From JAEDES01 sp045649455 (GTDB lineage Bacteria; Bacillota_I; Bacilli_A; RF39; UBA660), in assembly GCA_045649455.1 (NCBI GenBank), contig JAZRPV010000028.1, positions 1-32,852 of the forward strand: a DNA stretch of 32,852 bases, in the 5' to 3' direction. Positions 1 through 7,831 of the stretch are shown one piece after another (position 1 is the stretch's first letter; each line of letters begins with the position of its first letter). The position numbers were made by a program, and so were the translations under genes. The notes below the pieces were generated by a model. That model made no database searches. It saw nothing but the letters and a program-made list of their open reading frames with translations, and had not been told where the DNA came from.

Positions 1-219
1 AAAATATATAACTGAAAAATAACATAATCTAAAAACTACTAATTTAATACAAGATAAAATAATACTAATAACACTAATTATACGTTTACTAATTTTACTC
101 TTATAAATATCATCAGTAATTAAATCATCAAGTATAGGTAACTTTCTAATACCATATATAAATGAATTAACCGCATAACTAATATCTATATTTAAACTCC
201 TTATGAGATGTTTAATCAT
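1..219 (-). CDS. ABC transporter membrane subunit, N-terminal part (cut by window edge)
   Basis: An open frame starts at an ATG at 219 and runs without a stop to the left edge of the window (73 codons). The start overlaps the stop of the upstream ABC ATPase by 8 bases (ATGATTAA), which indicates translational coupling. A Shine-Dalgarno-like AAAGGATG lies just upstream inside the ATPase gene. The visible protein begins MIKHLIRSLNIDIS, has a charged stretch (KLPILDDLITDD) and then enters a hydrophobic segment near residues 50-73. By position and hydrophobicity it is probably the permease partner of the ATPase, but no family motif is visible in this fragment. Confidence 0.6.
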   Translation of the reverse strand, partial: MIKHLIRSLNIDISYAVNSFIYGIRKLPILDDLITDDIYKSKISKRIISVISIILSCIKLVVFRLCYFSVIYF

Positions 220-919
220 TAGATTCATCCTTTAAACAATTAATGATCTTATCTTTATATTTCTTAGTATTTAAATTATCTTTCTCTACTACTTCTAATT
301 TCTTTTTATTTAATATTACTATTTCATCACATAAATCCATTGCAATTTCTAATATATGTGTTGAAAAAATAATAATATGATCTTTCTTAAGAGATTTTAA
401 AAGTTTCTTCATTTCTTCTTGAACAACTATATCTAAAGAAGTTAATGGTTCATCTAATAAAATAACTTTTGGATTACTAATTATATTAATAAGCATTTGC
501 ATCTTATTTTTCATACCATGTGAATAATCTTTTAATAATTTATTTTGACTTTCTTTATCGATTTTAACTAAATCAAAATATTCATCCACTGTCTTTAAAT
601 CAGTAATTTTCTCTTTATTAATATCAATATAAAATTCTAAAAACTCTTTTCCTGTTAAAAATTCAGGTACTACAGGAGTAGAAATTACATATCCAATATC
701 ACTTGTATTTAAATAATTTCTTCCATATTGATCTTCCAAATAAAACTTACCTTCATCAACTGTAACATCTTCATTTAAACAATTAAAGAAAGTTGTTTTA
801 CCAGAACCATTACGTCCAATAAGTCCGTAAATTTTTCCTGATTCAAAATCAAAGTCTATTTCTTTTAACACTTCTTTTTTACCATAATTTTTTGATAAAT
901 TTCTTACTTCTAACTTCAT
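212..919 (-). CDS. ABC transporter ATP-binding protein
   Basis: Cytoplasmic ATPase subunit of an ABC transporter, 235 aa. The start is the ATG at 919, preceded by GAGGTGG at good spacing; an upstream TTG at 934 would lie at the transcription start and has no ribosome site. Visible motifs are Walker A GRNGSGKT (residues 35-42), a divergent signature YSHGMKNK, Walker B VILLDEP and the H-loop FSTH. Length and layout fit the single-domain CcmA/YtrB-like class of drug or lantibiotic-type exporters. The next gene downstream overlaps it and starts a membrane protein, so the two probably form one transporter. The substrate cannot be told from the sequence. Confidence 0.92.
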   Translation of the reverse strand: MKLEVRNLSKNYGKKEVLKEIDFDFESGKIYGLIGRNGSGKTTFFNCLNEDVTVDEGKFYLEDQYGRNYLNTSDIGYVISTPVVPEFLTGKEFLEFYIDINKEKITDLKTVDEYFDLVKIDKESQNKLLKDYSHGMKNKMQMLINIISNPKVILLDEPLTSLDIVVQEEMKKLLKSLKKDHIIIFSTHILEIAMDLCDEIVILNKKKLEVVEKDNLNTKKYKDKIINCLKDESND

Positions 920-939
920 AAGCCACCTCGTCAAGACAT

Positions 940-948
940 ATTATACCA
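940..948 (-). promoter_or_regulatory. Extended -10 promoter of the ABC operon
   Basis: On the minus strand TGGTATAAT (extended -10, TGn-TATAAT) lies about 20 bases before the ATPase start, which predicts a very short leader. No good -35 is seen. It directly follows the terminator of the NUDIX gene. Confidence 0.55.
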
Positions 949-962
949 CATATATTTAAAAT

Positions 963-986
963 AAAAAAATAGACCTAAGTCTATTT
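963..986 (-). terminator. Intrinsic terminator of the NUDIX gene
   Basis: Minus strand AAATAGAC-TTAG-GTCTATTT followed by a T-tract. The TAG stop of the NUDIX gene (981-983) lies within the stem. Confidence 0.85.
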
Positions 987-1493
987 ATATATTTCTTTAT
1001 ATTCTCTATCAACAAGTAACATCTCACGACCAATACTTGGATCAATTGAACCATCATCAATACATTTATGTAAAAATTCTTTTAATTCTGCAACTTTAAC
1101 ATAAAATAAATTAAAATCTGTTTCACTCTCTAATTCATCATAATGAGTTTCCAAAATATTAGGCATCTCATCTGTTAAAATACGAAAATAATATATTTTA
1201 CTACATACCTTTTTACCAGTACTAAAATAATTATTATCATATGTAGTTATTTGAATAAAAGGTCCATCTGTTGATAAAATACCAATTCCTGTTTCTTCTT
1301 TAATTTCTCTTAATAAAGTATCTTCTAATTTCTCATCATCTTCTACATGTCCACCAATTAATTGATATGTATTATTATTGTGAGCTAAAAGAAGTTCTCC
1401 TTTACTATTAACTAATAAAGCTTTTACTCTAACAACTTCAAAATCTATATCATCTTTTCTAAGATAATTATCATTAATAAATATTCTTTTCAT
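981..1493 (-). CDS. NUDIX hydrolase
   Basis: A 170-aa cytoplasmic NUDIX-family pyrophosphohydrolase. The complete Nudix box G-x5-E-x7-RE-xx-EE-x-G is present at residues 48-69 (GGHVEDDE ... REIKEETG), carrying the metal-binding glutamates. NUDIX enzymes cleave nucleoside diphosphates linked to another moiety; the substrate here cannot be predicted. The gene begins 18 bases after the metallopeptidase-like gene, with a Shine-Dalgarno (AAGGTAGGA) in the gap and no terminator between them, so both are probably read on one transcript. Function at family level is secure; partnership with the upstream gene is only inferred from spacing. Confidence 0.92.
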   Translation of the reverse strand: MKRIFINDNYLRKDDIDFEVVRVKALLVNSKGELLLAHNNNTYQLIGGHVEDDEKLEDTLLREIKEETGIGILSTDGPFIQITTYDNNYFSTGKKVCSKIYYFRILTDEMPNILETHYDELESETDFNLFYVKVAELKEFLHKCIDDGSIDPSIGREMLLVDREYKEIYK

Positions 1494-1511
1494 TCTTTTT
1501 TCCTACCTTTT

Positions 1512-2618
1512 TTATAAATGTCTTTCCCAATATTCTGTAACTTCAGGTTTAACACTTTCTAAATATTTTTCTAATAGTTGACTCATAAACTTAGCTTTTT
1601 TCCAAACTGGTTTATTTGCATTTAAACAACTTGCTTTATTAGTAAACATCATATATTCAAAAGTAGACGCTCTATCTTCGTTAGCAGAAGTTTGAGCATA
1701 GTTATTAACAAAATATGCATCTTCTGAATAAGTTCTATTATATGATAAGTCACTTCTCGCACTACCATACGTAAAGTTACTTAAATTTAAAGTGTTCCAA
1801 CTATTATAGTTAGCTCCTTTAAACTTAGTAATAAAGTTTTCCAAATAATGATATACTTCATGATTAAAAGTTTCACCAAATGAAAAATTTGTAGCAATAG
1901 AAATATTAACTCTATTACTATATGACTCAGTAATACCTGTAACATTTTCTATTGAATAATTTTTTATTAAATAAATTGTAAGTGGATAACCATTATTTTT
2001 TAATTCCCAAAACAAATCATCAGGAAATAAACTAATAGTACTTTGCATATCTAATAAAGCTTTATTTATTTCGTTTTCATCAGTAATTGGAAATGTAGAT
2101 AATGTATCTACCATATACCCTTCTGTTTCTTTACCATATTTAATTGATAAACCGTATTTATTTTCAATTGTATTACGTATTGTTTCATTAGGATCTGCAA
2201 CCACTTCTTCTGTTGTAACAGATTCATCAACTGCACCTGTACTAGGTGTTTCTTCAACAGGAGTACTAGGTTCTACTGGTGTTGGTGTAGTATTTTGATT
2301 ATTATCAACAACTTCAGTAGAATTACCAACACTGTTACTACTACTACCGCTATTTACATTATTATTACTAACATTATTATTACTAACATTATTATTTGAT
2401 GTTTTATTTATATCATTAGTATCTTTACTTGAAGTAATACCTTTTGCACCCTCGTTGTTAACGGTAGAAATACTTACTTCAGAATCATTTAAACCAATTA
2501 AATAAACTTTAGGTAAAATATTACCACTCTCAATATATGAAACAATGGCTCCTCCACCTAAAAAAATAAAAGATAAAAGAATTATAAAAATACTAAGTCG
2601 TCTTAAAAAATATCTCAT
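1512..2618 (-). CDS. Membrane-anchored extracellular HExxH metallopeptidase-like protein
   Basis: 368 aa from the ATG at 2618, which follows AGGAG; the longer reading from 2648 has no ribosome site. Layout: basic N-terminus and one hydrophobic anchor (residues about 8-28), a low-complexity linker rich in Asn, Ser, Thr and Pro with a repeated SNNNV unit (about 70-140), then a folded C-terminal domain. That domain contains HEVYH (253-257), a zincin-type HExxH motif, and a downstream ANEDRASTFEYMM segment (312-324), where a Glu could be the third zinc ligand, as in gluzincin-like peptidases. This suggests a surface zinc peptidase facing outward. No precise family was recognised and activity is inferred from the motif alone. 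It is probably co-transcribed with the NUDIX gene downstream. Confidence 0.72.
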   Translation of the reverse strand: MRYFLRRLSIFIILLSFIFLGGGAIVSYIESGNILPKVYLIGLNDSEVSISTVNNEGAKGITSSKDTNDINKTSNNNVSNNNVSNNNVNSGSSSNSVGNSTEVVDNNQNTTPTPVEPSTPVEETPSTGAVDESVTTEEVVADPNETIRNTIENKYGLSIKYGKETEGYMVDTLSTFPITDENEINKALLDMQSTISLFPDDLFWELKNNGYPLTIYLIKNYSIENVTGITESYSNRVNISIATNFSFGETFNHEVYHYLENFITKFKGANYNSWNTLNLSNFTYGSARSDLSYNRTYSEDAYFVNNYAQTSANEDRASTFEYMMFTNKASCLNANKPVWKKAKFMSQLLEKYLESVKPEVTEYWERHL

Positions 2619-2668
2619 ATATATTCTCCTACTATTAAAGTATATCAAACAAATATAAAAAAATCCAC

Positions 2669-2692
2669 AAAAAAAGCAACACTAGGTTGCTT
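2669..2692 (-). terminator. Intrinsic terminator of the repeat-protein operon
   Basis: Minus strand AAGCAAC-loop-GTTGCTT followed by seven T residues. The TAA stop of the tail-anchored protein touches the stem. Confidence 0.85.
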
Positions 2693-3224
2693 ACCATACA
2701 AATAATAATAGTGTTAAAAATATAACAACAATTAATGAAATTAATACAGTTAGTCCAAGCGCATTACTTAGTCCTGCTTCTGAACTTTTTACATATGTTT
2801 TTTCTTTTTCTCTATTCTCAACTTTAGCTTTTAATTTTTTTGCATATTCTTTTGAAATTCCATCTACTGTAAACATATCGTTATTTTCACTTACCATTCT
2901 AAATGTAAATTGATCATCTCCATCTACATCTACAATATCAGCAACAACTGTATTAGTAGTATCTGAATATTCAACAACTAATCTTTCTAAAAAATTAATA
3001 TAAAAACTATCTGTACAAGAAAAAGCTACACTTCTTCCAATATCTCTTTTTCCATTTTGTTCTAACAATTCAACAGTACTTCTACATTTACCATCTTCAA
3101 TTGTTAAACCAATTAAAACTGAATTCTCTTTAGTAGATAAACATGCTACATCTAATACTTTCTTTATATAGTCATCATAATAGCCAACATTAGATTCCCC
3201 CATATTCACTTTATTCTCTACCAT
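2691..3224 (-). CDS. Hypothetical tail-anchored membrane protein
   Basis: 177 aa; family not recognised. Residues 1-145 look soluble, mixed alpha/beta and acidic, with several Cys and Asp residues. A charged stretch (KKLKAKVENREKEK, about 125-140) precedes a single C-terminal hydrophobic segment of about 20 residues (GLTVLISLIVVIFLTLLLFV), so the protein is probably anchored by its tail with the bulk in the cytoplasm. AGGAG precedes the ATG at 3224. It is the last gene of a unit with the Thr/Glu repeat protein (11-base gap) and the DUF1292-like protein, and ends in a strong terminator. Confidence 0.75.
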   Translation of the reverse strand: MVENKVNMGESNVGYYDDYIKKVLDVACLSTKENSVLIGLTIEDGKCRSTVELLEQNGKRDIGRSVAFSCTDSFYINFLERLVVEYSDTTNTVVADIVDVDGDDQFTFRMVSENNDMFTVDGISKEYAKKLKAKVENREKEKTYVKSSEAGLSNALGLTVLISLIVVIFLTLLLFVW

Positions 3225-3235
3225 ATTTCATTCTC

Positions 3236-5365
3236 CTAATTCTTTACCAAAGTTTTATTAATTTCACTTATTTTATCATATAAAGCTTGAGCTTCTGCAA
3301 TTTTACCTGCATTATAAAGGTTATTTGCATCTACCATCATAGCTTCAATAGTTCTATTTTTATCATCAGCAGTCATATTTTCAGTTGTTGGAACTGCAGC
3401 AGTTTCAGTATGAGTTGAATCAACTGTTACTAAATGTGTTCCATTATGTCCTTTCTCAGGTAAAATACGCTTAAATGTTAATACAGCTTCTTGAGTTACC
3501 CTTGAACCTGCTAATTTATTATATTGACTATCAGAAACTAACATTGCTTTAACATTAACACTTTGATCAACAAATCTTCTTACAGTATTATCTTCAGTTG
3601 TTGCCTCTGTAGCTGCTTCTGTAACTGGCTCTGTTTCTGCTTCTGTACTTACTTCACCAAAAGGTAAAATTTGTCCTTCAATAGCTACATCTTCAGTAGG
3701 CATAGCAACTTGAATACCAGCCATTGCTAAATCAGTAGATGCTTCTGTTGCAGCTTCTGTAGTTGCTTCAGTTGTTGCCTCTGGCATTGCAATTGTTGCT
3801 CCAGGAATTACGGCTTCTGTTGCAACTTCTGTAGTTGCTTCAGTTGTTGCCTCTGGCATTGCAATTGTTGCTCCAGGAATTACGGCTTCTGTTGCAATTT
3901 CTGTAGTTGCTTCAGTTGTTGCCTCTGGCATTGCAATTGTTGCTCCAGGAATTACTGCTTCTGTTGCAGCTTCTGTAGTTGCTTCAGTTGTTGCCTCTGG
4001 CATTGCAACTGTTGCTCCAGGAATTACGGCTTCTGTTGCAACTTCTGTAGTTGCTTCAGTTGTTGCCTCTGGCATTGCAACTGTTGCTCCAGGAATTACT
4101 GCTTCTGTTGCAACTTCTGTAGTTGCTTCAGTTGTAACCTCTAACATTACTGGTTCTGTATTCGTTTCAACAACTGCTTCTGTTGTCAATTCTCCTTGAT
4201 TAATTGAATTAGCAGCTGGTGGTGCAGGTGGTGCTGGTGTTGGAATTACCGGTTCCATTGCAAATGGTAATTCAACAGTAGATTCACTTGCTGTCACAGA
4301 TTCATCATCCATTTCGTCATCTTTCTTATTTAATGATTTCTTAACAGATACTTGGAATCCAAATTTACTACTAAAATCATCTAACACATTTTGTGGTAAA
4401 ACTGATGAAAAGTCCGGATTCCCTTGATTATCAAACTTTAAGTTTTCCATTCCAGGCATAGTTAATAACGCTTGTTTTAAATCTTTAACTACTCCTTCAG
4501 GTGTGTCAGCTATATACTTTTTTTGCTTCTCAGTTGATGGTTCAGTTGCCTCCTCAACTGGAGCGTTTGGATCAAGTTCTAATCCAGTTGAAACCGTACT
4601 TACTTCAGTACTTTCTTCAACTTGAACTTCTGCTACCGCTTCTGTAACTGGTTCTGTTTGAACTTCTGCTACCGCTTCTGTAACTGGTTCTGTTTGAACT
4701 TCAGTCACCGCTTCTGTAACTGGCTCTGTTTGAACTTCAGCTACTGCTTCTGTAACTGGTTCTGTTTGAGCTTCAGCTACTGCTTCTGTAACTGGTTCTG
4801 TTTGAACTTCAGCTACTGCTTCTGTTACTGGTTCTGTTTGAACTTCAGTCACTGCTTCTGTTACTGGTTCTGTTTGAACTTCAGTCACCGCTTCTGTAAC
4901 TGGTTCTGTTTTAACTTCAGCCACTGCTTCTGTAACTGGTTCTGTTTGAACTTCAGTCACCGCTTCTGTAACTGGTTCTGTTTTAACTTCAGTAGTTACT
5001 TCTGCTACTGGTACTGCAACACCAACAGATGGTCCTTCAACCTTAGTAAATTGCTTACTACGACTAATTACATAACTACGATTAAATTTATCTATTTTTT
5101 TACCATTATTATCAATCTTTTTAATTGAACGAATCAAATCTTCAACTAAAGCCATTGATTCACTTAAAAGAGTTCCTTGCGAATTAATTAAATCAACAGC
5201 TTCTTCTTTTAATGATTGATTTTCAACTTCTAATTCATCAAGTTGTGTCATTAACATTAAAAGAGTTCCTTGGCTGTGATAAAAAATATCAAAAAATGAT
5301 GATTTTAAATCTCTAACTGCACTCTCTAATGCTTTATTTGCATAAACATAACCTTGGTTTTTCAT
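3236..5365 (-). CDS. Large Thr/Glu-rich tandem-repeat protein
   Basis: 709 aa, no signal peptide or membrane segment visible. The order is: an N-terminal helical region (1-105) with likely coiled-coil; a 12-aa repeat TEPVTEAV(T/A)EVQ in ten copies; a short globular-looking segment containing TMPGMENLKFDNQGNPDF; a Pro-rich stretch (PTPAPPAPPA); five copies of a 24-aa unit containing VIPGATVAMPEATTE; and a C-terminal region ending in a helical, TPR-like stretch (NNLYNAGKIAEAQALYDKI). AAGGTGATG precedes the start. It sits between a DUF1292-like gene and a tail-anchored protein in one unit. A structural, scaffold or spore-coat role is possible, but nothing in the sequence proves one. The arrays are nearly identical at DNA level and should expand and contract in steps that keep the frame. 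Confidence 0.8.
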   Translation of the reverse strand: MKNQGYVYANKALESAVRDLKSSFFDIFYHSQGTLLMLMTQLDELEVENQSLKEEAVDLINSQGTLLSESMALVEDLIRSIKKIDNNGKKIDKFNRSYVISRSKQFTKVEGPSVGVAVPVAEVTTEVKTEPVTEAVTEVQTEPVTEAVAEVKTEPVTEAVTEVQTEPVTEAVTEVQTEPVTEAVAEVQTEPVTEAVAEAQTEPVTEAVAEVQTEPVTEAVTEVQTEPVTEAVAEVQTEPVTEAVAEVQVEESTEVSTVSTGLELDPNAPVEEATEPSTEKQKKYIADTPEGVVKDLKQALLTMPGMENLKFDNQGNPDFSSVLPQNVLDDFSSKFGFQVSVKKSLNKKDDEMDDESVTASESTVELPFAMEPVIPTPAPPAPPAANSINQGELTTEAVVETNTEPVMLEVTTEATTEVATEAVIPGATVAMPEATTEATTEVATEAVIPGATVAMPEATTEATTEAATEAVIPGATIAMPEATTEATTEIATEAVIPGATIAMPEATTEATTEVATEAVIPGATIAMPEATTEATTEAATEASTDLAMAGIQVAMPTEDVAIEGQILPFGEVSTEAETEPVTEAATEATTEDNTVRRFVDQSVNVKAMLVSDSQYNKLAGSRVTQEAVLTFKRILPEKGHNGTHLVTVDSTHTETAAVPTTENMTADDKNRTIEAMMVDANNLYNAGKIAEAQALYDKISEINKTLVKN
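3777..4136 (-). repeat. Five 72-bp in-frame tandem repeats (24-aa units)
   Basis: Units begin at 3777, 3849, 3921, 3993 and 4065 with exact 72-base spacing and differ by only a few bases, mostly Val/Ile and Val/Ala/Ile swaps. They are coding and in phase with the 709-aa repeat protein. Confidence 0.95.
4635..4981 (-). repeat. Ten 36-bp in-frame tandem repeats (12-aa units)
   Basis: Ten copies of a 36-base unit encoding TEPVTEAV(T/A)E(V/A)(Q/K); the first and last cores are separated by nine exact periods. Coding, in the N-terminal third of the repeat protein. The opposite strand is open by chance here and gives a Cys/Phe-rich shadow frame. Confidence 0.95.
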
Positions 5366-5382
5366 TTAAATCATCACCTTTC

Positions 5383-5643
5383 TTATTCAGCATTTGCTAT
5401 TTTTTTCATAAGATGTAAAACATCATTCCATTCTACATCACTAACATCAGTCAAAGTCAAAGTTCCATCATTACTAAGAACCTTAGAAATATAAATAACA
5501 TGATCTTTTGCATCGCCTTGAATCTCATTTTTAGTATAAATAATGTATTGACTTAAACCATCATTACTAATTAAATAAGTAACCAAAGTAACATTCTCAA
5601 TAGTTCCATCTGCCTTTTGTATTTCAATCATAGTATTATCCAT
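5383..5643 (-). CDS. DUF1292-family (YrzB-like) small protein
   Basis: 86-aa acidic protein. It matches the layout of DUF1292/YrzB-type proteins: an N-terminal beta-rich region on a polar residue or ligand theme (IEIQKADGTIENVTLVTYLI), a central YIIYTKNE segment, a VIYISKV strand, and a C-terminal helix with a DVEWNDV-type motif. The function of the family is unknown. GGAGGAG precedes the ATG at 5643. It is the first gene of the unit with the repeat protein (17-base gap) and has its own promoter lying within the terminator of the cysteine desulfurase gene. A second small protein of this type lies at 20920. Confidence 0.8.
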   Translation of the reverse strand: MDNTMIEIQKADGTIENVTLVTYLISNDGLSQYIIYTKNEIQGDAKDHVIYISKVLSNDGTLTLTDVSDVEWNDVLHLMKKIANAE

Positions 5644-5677
5644 ATATGAAACTCCTCCTTATTCTACTCTAACTATA

Positions 5678-5706
5678 ATTATACAAAAAAATAAAAAAGA
5701 AGTAAA
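5678..5706 (-). promoter_or_regulatory. Promoter of the DUF1292/repeat-protein operon
   Basis: Minus strand TTTACT (5701-5706), 17-base spacer, TATAAT (5678-5683). The -35 lies in the 3' arm of the upstream terminator hairpin. Confidence 0.6.
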
Positions 5707-5720
5707 CACTTAAACTTCTT
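5693..5720 (-). terminator. Intrinsic terminator of the cysteine desulfurase gene
   Basis: Minus strand AAGAAGT-loop-ACTTCTT followed by T-tract, beginning directly after the TAA stop at 5721-5723. Confidence 0.8.
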
Positions 5721-6845
5721 TTATTTATCCAAAATATTTAACTTTTCTAAATTAATTTCAAACACTTCTAAGAATTTATTCAACTCATTCATATTTGTTA
5801 AATGAGAAAGACTAATTCTTATACTTCTACCCGCTTTTTCTTTGTCATTTGTAACACTATATACCGCTAAAGAATAATTACCTTGAGAACATGCAGTTTG
5901 AGTTGATATATAAATATTATCTTTCTCTAAAGCATGTAGCATAGTCTCTGATTTAATATTTCTTAAACTTAAATTTACAATATGCGGAATACACTTATCA
6001 TTACTATTTATATCAATAGGTAATTTACTTAATCCATCAACTAAATATTTATTTAATTCATAAACTTTTCTTCTTTTTTCTTCATAATTTTCATATGCTA
6101 GTCTCATTGCTTTTGCTAAAGAAACAATTAATGCTGTTGCAGGAGTACCACTTCTAAATACAGTTGTTGATTTCCCACCATGTATTAAAGATTCTAATAT
6201 AATGCTTTCTTTTTTTATTAAACCTCCAATACCTTTCATTCCATAAAACTTTTGTCCTGAAAAGCTAGCTAAATCTATATTAGTAAAATCAACTTTTTCT
6301 TTACCAATACTTTGAGTGACATCACTATGGAAATATAATTTAGGATATTCTTTTAACATTAAACCAATTTCTTCTACAGGTTGTCTTACACCTACTTCAC
6401 TATTAACAGAACAAATAGATACCAAAATAGTGTCATCCCTAATTATCTTTTTTAATTCTTCTAAATCAACAACACCATTTTCATCTAATCTAGCATAACT
6501 TACTTCAAAACCTTCATTTTCTAAGTATTTAAAAACTTCTAAAACAGATGAATGTTCTAAAGTAGTTGTAATAATATGTTTACCCCTATTTTTATATTTA
6601 AAACAAATACCTTTAATAGCCATATTATTAGCTTCACTTGCACCACTAGTATAAATAATTTCATTTTCTTTTACTCTTAATATATCTGCAATTTGTTTAG
6701 TAGAAGCATCAATTAACTTTTTAGCTTCAACCCCTAACTCATGTAATGAATTAGGATTACCAATATATTCTTTTGTAACTTTAACAAACGTATCTAATAC
6801 TCTATCATCAACTGGAGTAGTTGCACTATAATCTAAATAAATCAT
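5721..6845 (-). CDS. Cysteine desulfurase (NifS/IscS-like)
   Basis: 374-aa PLP-dependent class V aminotransferase-fold enzyme that takes sulfur from L-cysteine as a protein-bound persulfide for FeS-cluster or tRNA thiolation. Visible hallmarks: N-terminal YLDYSATTP, EANN near 71-74, H98 in LEHSS, D175 in HSDVTQ, the PLP lysine K199 in SGQKFYG and the persulfide cysteine C319 in TACSQG. The residue before the PLP lysine is usually His in this family but is Gln here, a small oddity. GGAGG precedes the ATG at 6845. It lies 29 bases after the RelQ-like gene; in many Bacilli such desulfurases stand next to thiI, but no thiI is seen here. The cellular acceptor is therefore unknown. Confidence 0.92.
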   Translation of the reverse strand: MIYLDYSATTPVDDRVLDTFVKVTKEYIGNPNSLHELGVEAKKLIDASTKQIADILRVKENEIIYTSGASEANNMAIKGICFKYKNRGKHIITTTLEHSSVLEVFKYLENEGFEVSYARLDENGVVDLEELKKIIRDDTILVSICSVNSEVGVRQPVEEIGLMLKEYPKLYFHSDVTQSIGKEKVDFTNIDLASFSGQKFYGMKGIGGLIKKESIILESLIHGGKSTTVFRSGTPATALIVSLAKAMRLAYENYEEKRRKVYELNKYLVDGLSKLPIDINSNDKCIPHIVNLSLRNIKSETMLHALEKDNIYISTQTACSQGNYSLAVYSVTNDKEKAGRSIRISLSHLTNMNELNKFLEVFEINLEKLNILDK

Positions 6846-6857
6846 TCTTATTCCTCC

Positions 6858-6891
6858 AATAAAAAGAAGAAATTTTATAATACTTCTTCTT
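6858..6891 (-). terminator. Possible weak terminator or attenuator between the synthetase and desulfurase genes
   Basis: Minus strand AAGAAGA-14-base loop-TCTTCTT followed by TTTATT, covering the end of the alarmone-synthetase gene and placed just before the GGAGG of the desulfurase. The long loop and AT-rich stem make it weak. Confidence 0.4.
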
Positions 6892-7507
6892 GCTTATTTT
6901 CTCTTTCTTTTTTTGCTAATTCACGCAATTGTTGCATCTTTTTATCAATCTCAATCATTTTATCAGCACATTCTAACATACCATTTTCAAGTTCATCTGA
7001 TATAGAATTCAATTTATATCTTAATTTATGATCTAAACTTGCCCAACAATCCATTGCTACTGTTCTAATTTGAATTTCTGCTTCAATATATTCGGTCTTA
7101 TCTTCTAAATGAACCGGTACTAAAATATTTATATGATAGCTTGTATATCCTGAATTCTTAGGATTCTTGATATAATCAGATTCATTCTTAACAACAAAAT
7201 GACGAGATGATTTTATAATATTAATAATATCATATACATCTGATACAAATGAACAAACAATCCTAAGACCGACAACATCATGTACATGTCTCAAAACATT
7301 ATCTGCAGTTAATTCATATCCTTTTCTTTCTAATTTTTTAATAATACTATCATAACTTTTAATTCTTGATTTTGTATGTTCCACTGGATTATATCCATTT
7401 TTAAATTGAAATTCTTCTAATAAAATTTGTAATTCAGTCTCTAATCTTCTTTTAGCAAAATCAAATTTTAACATCAATTCCTTAAATTCTTTTTCTTTTT
7501 CTGACAT
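6875..7507 (-). CDS. relQ: Small alarmone synthetase, RelQ/SAS1-type GTP pyrophosphokinase
   Basis: 210 aa, the usual length of RelQ (YjbM/SasB), which makes (p)ppGpp from ATP and GDP/GTP without hydrolase or regulatory domains. Visible synthetase motifs: DVVGLRIVCSF, GYTSYHI and EIQIRTVAMDCWASLDHKLRYK-type sequence around residues 140-160, followed by a charged helical C-terminus typical of the tetrameric enzyme. Ribosome site AGAGGG before the ATG at 7507. It follows a small unknown gene by 15 bases and precedes the cysteine desulfurase, so nutrient-stress signalling and sulfur mobilisation may share a transcript. The family call is strong; the RelQ rather than RelP assignment is based on length and motif wording. 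Confidence 0.9.
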   Translation of the reverse strand: MSEKEKEFKELMLKFDFAKRRLETELQILLEEFQFKNGYNPVEHTKSRIKSYDSIIKKLERKGYELTADNVLRHVHDVVGLRIVCSFVSDVYDIINIIKSSRHFVVKNESDYIKNPKNSGYTSYHINILVPVHLEDKTEYIEAEIQIRTVAMDCWASLDHKLRYKLNSISDELENGMLECADKMIEIDKKMQQLRELAKKERENKQEEVL

Positions 7508-7522
7508 TATTTCCCTCTATTC

Positions 7523-7789
7523 TTATTTATTTGTATTTTGATAATAATCTCTTTCTGAAATAGTTGATGAAATATATTCTAAATCTTCAGTATCAACCTC
7601 TTCTTCATTTAAAATATCTTCAACTAAATAAATTATTTCTTTTAAGGTTGAACATTTTTCATATTCAACACCATATCGTTTTAAAACACTTATTTCATTA
7701 TTAGTAAGCATTAATCCATTTTTACAAGTAACAAATTGTCCTCCTGTAAAATCCATTTCACTAACAATACTATCTATATCAAATTCCAT
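7523..7789 (-). CDS. Hypothetical small acidic protein
   Basis: 88 aa; not recognised. It is acidic and lacks membrane or signal segments. There are two cysteines (C22, C46) and an acidic C-terminal stretch (EDILNEEEVDTEDLEYI). AAAGGTGATTAG provides a good ribosome site, but that site begins only a few bases after the T-tract of the hairpin ending the upstream gene, leaving no room for a promoter in the gap. Expression must come by readthrough or from inside the upstream gene. It is followed by relQ at 15 bases. Confidence 0.7.
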   Translation of the reverse strand: MEFDIDSIVSEMDFTGGQFVTCKNGLMLTNNEISVLKRYGVEYEKCSTLKEIIYLVEDILNEEEVDTEDLEYISSTISERDYYQNTNK

Positions 7790-7802
7790 CTAATCACCTT
7801 TT

Positions 7803-7831
7803 AAAAAAGACTATGTTATTTACACACATAG
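7803..7831 (-). terminator. Hairpin terminator with the stop codon in its loop
   Basis: Minus strand CTATGT-loop-ACATAG then TCTTTTTT. The TAA stop (7816-7818) of the 175-aa gene lies at the loop/stem boundary, and the T-tract runs into the next gene's ribosome site. Confidence 0.7.

Noticed and set aside
3777..4981. CRISPR-like regular repeats
   Set aside because: Units are contiguous, in frame and coding with no spacers; they are tandem protein repeats.
4622..5128. Plus-strand open frame rich in Cys, Phe and Asn with a regular pattern
   Set aside because: It is the antisense of the ten 36-base repeats and inherits its periodicity from them; no ribosome site and no independent codon signal.
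6316..6498. Plus-strand open frame of 60 aa
   Set aside because: Shadow of the cysteine desulfurase gene on the opposite strand.
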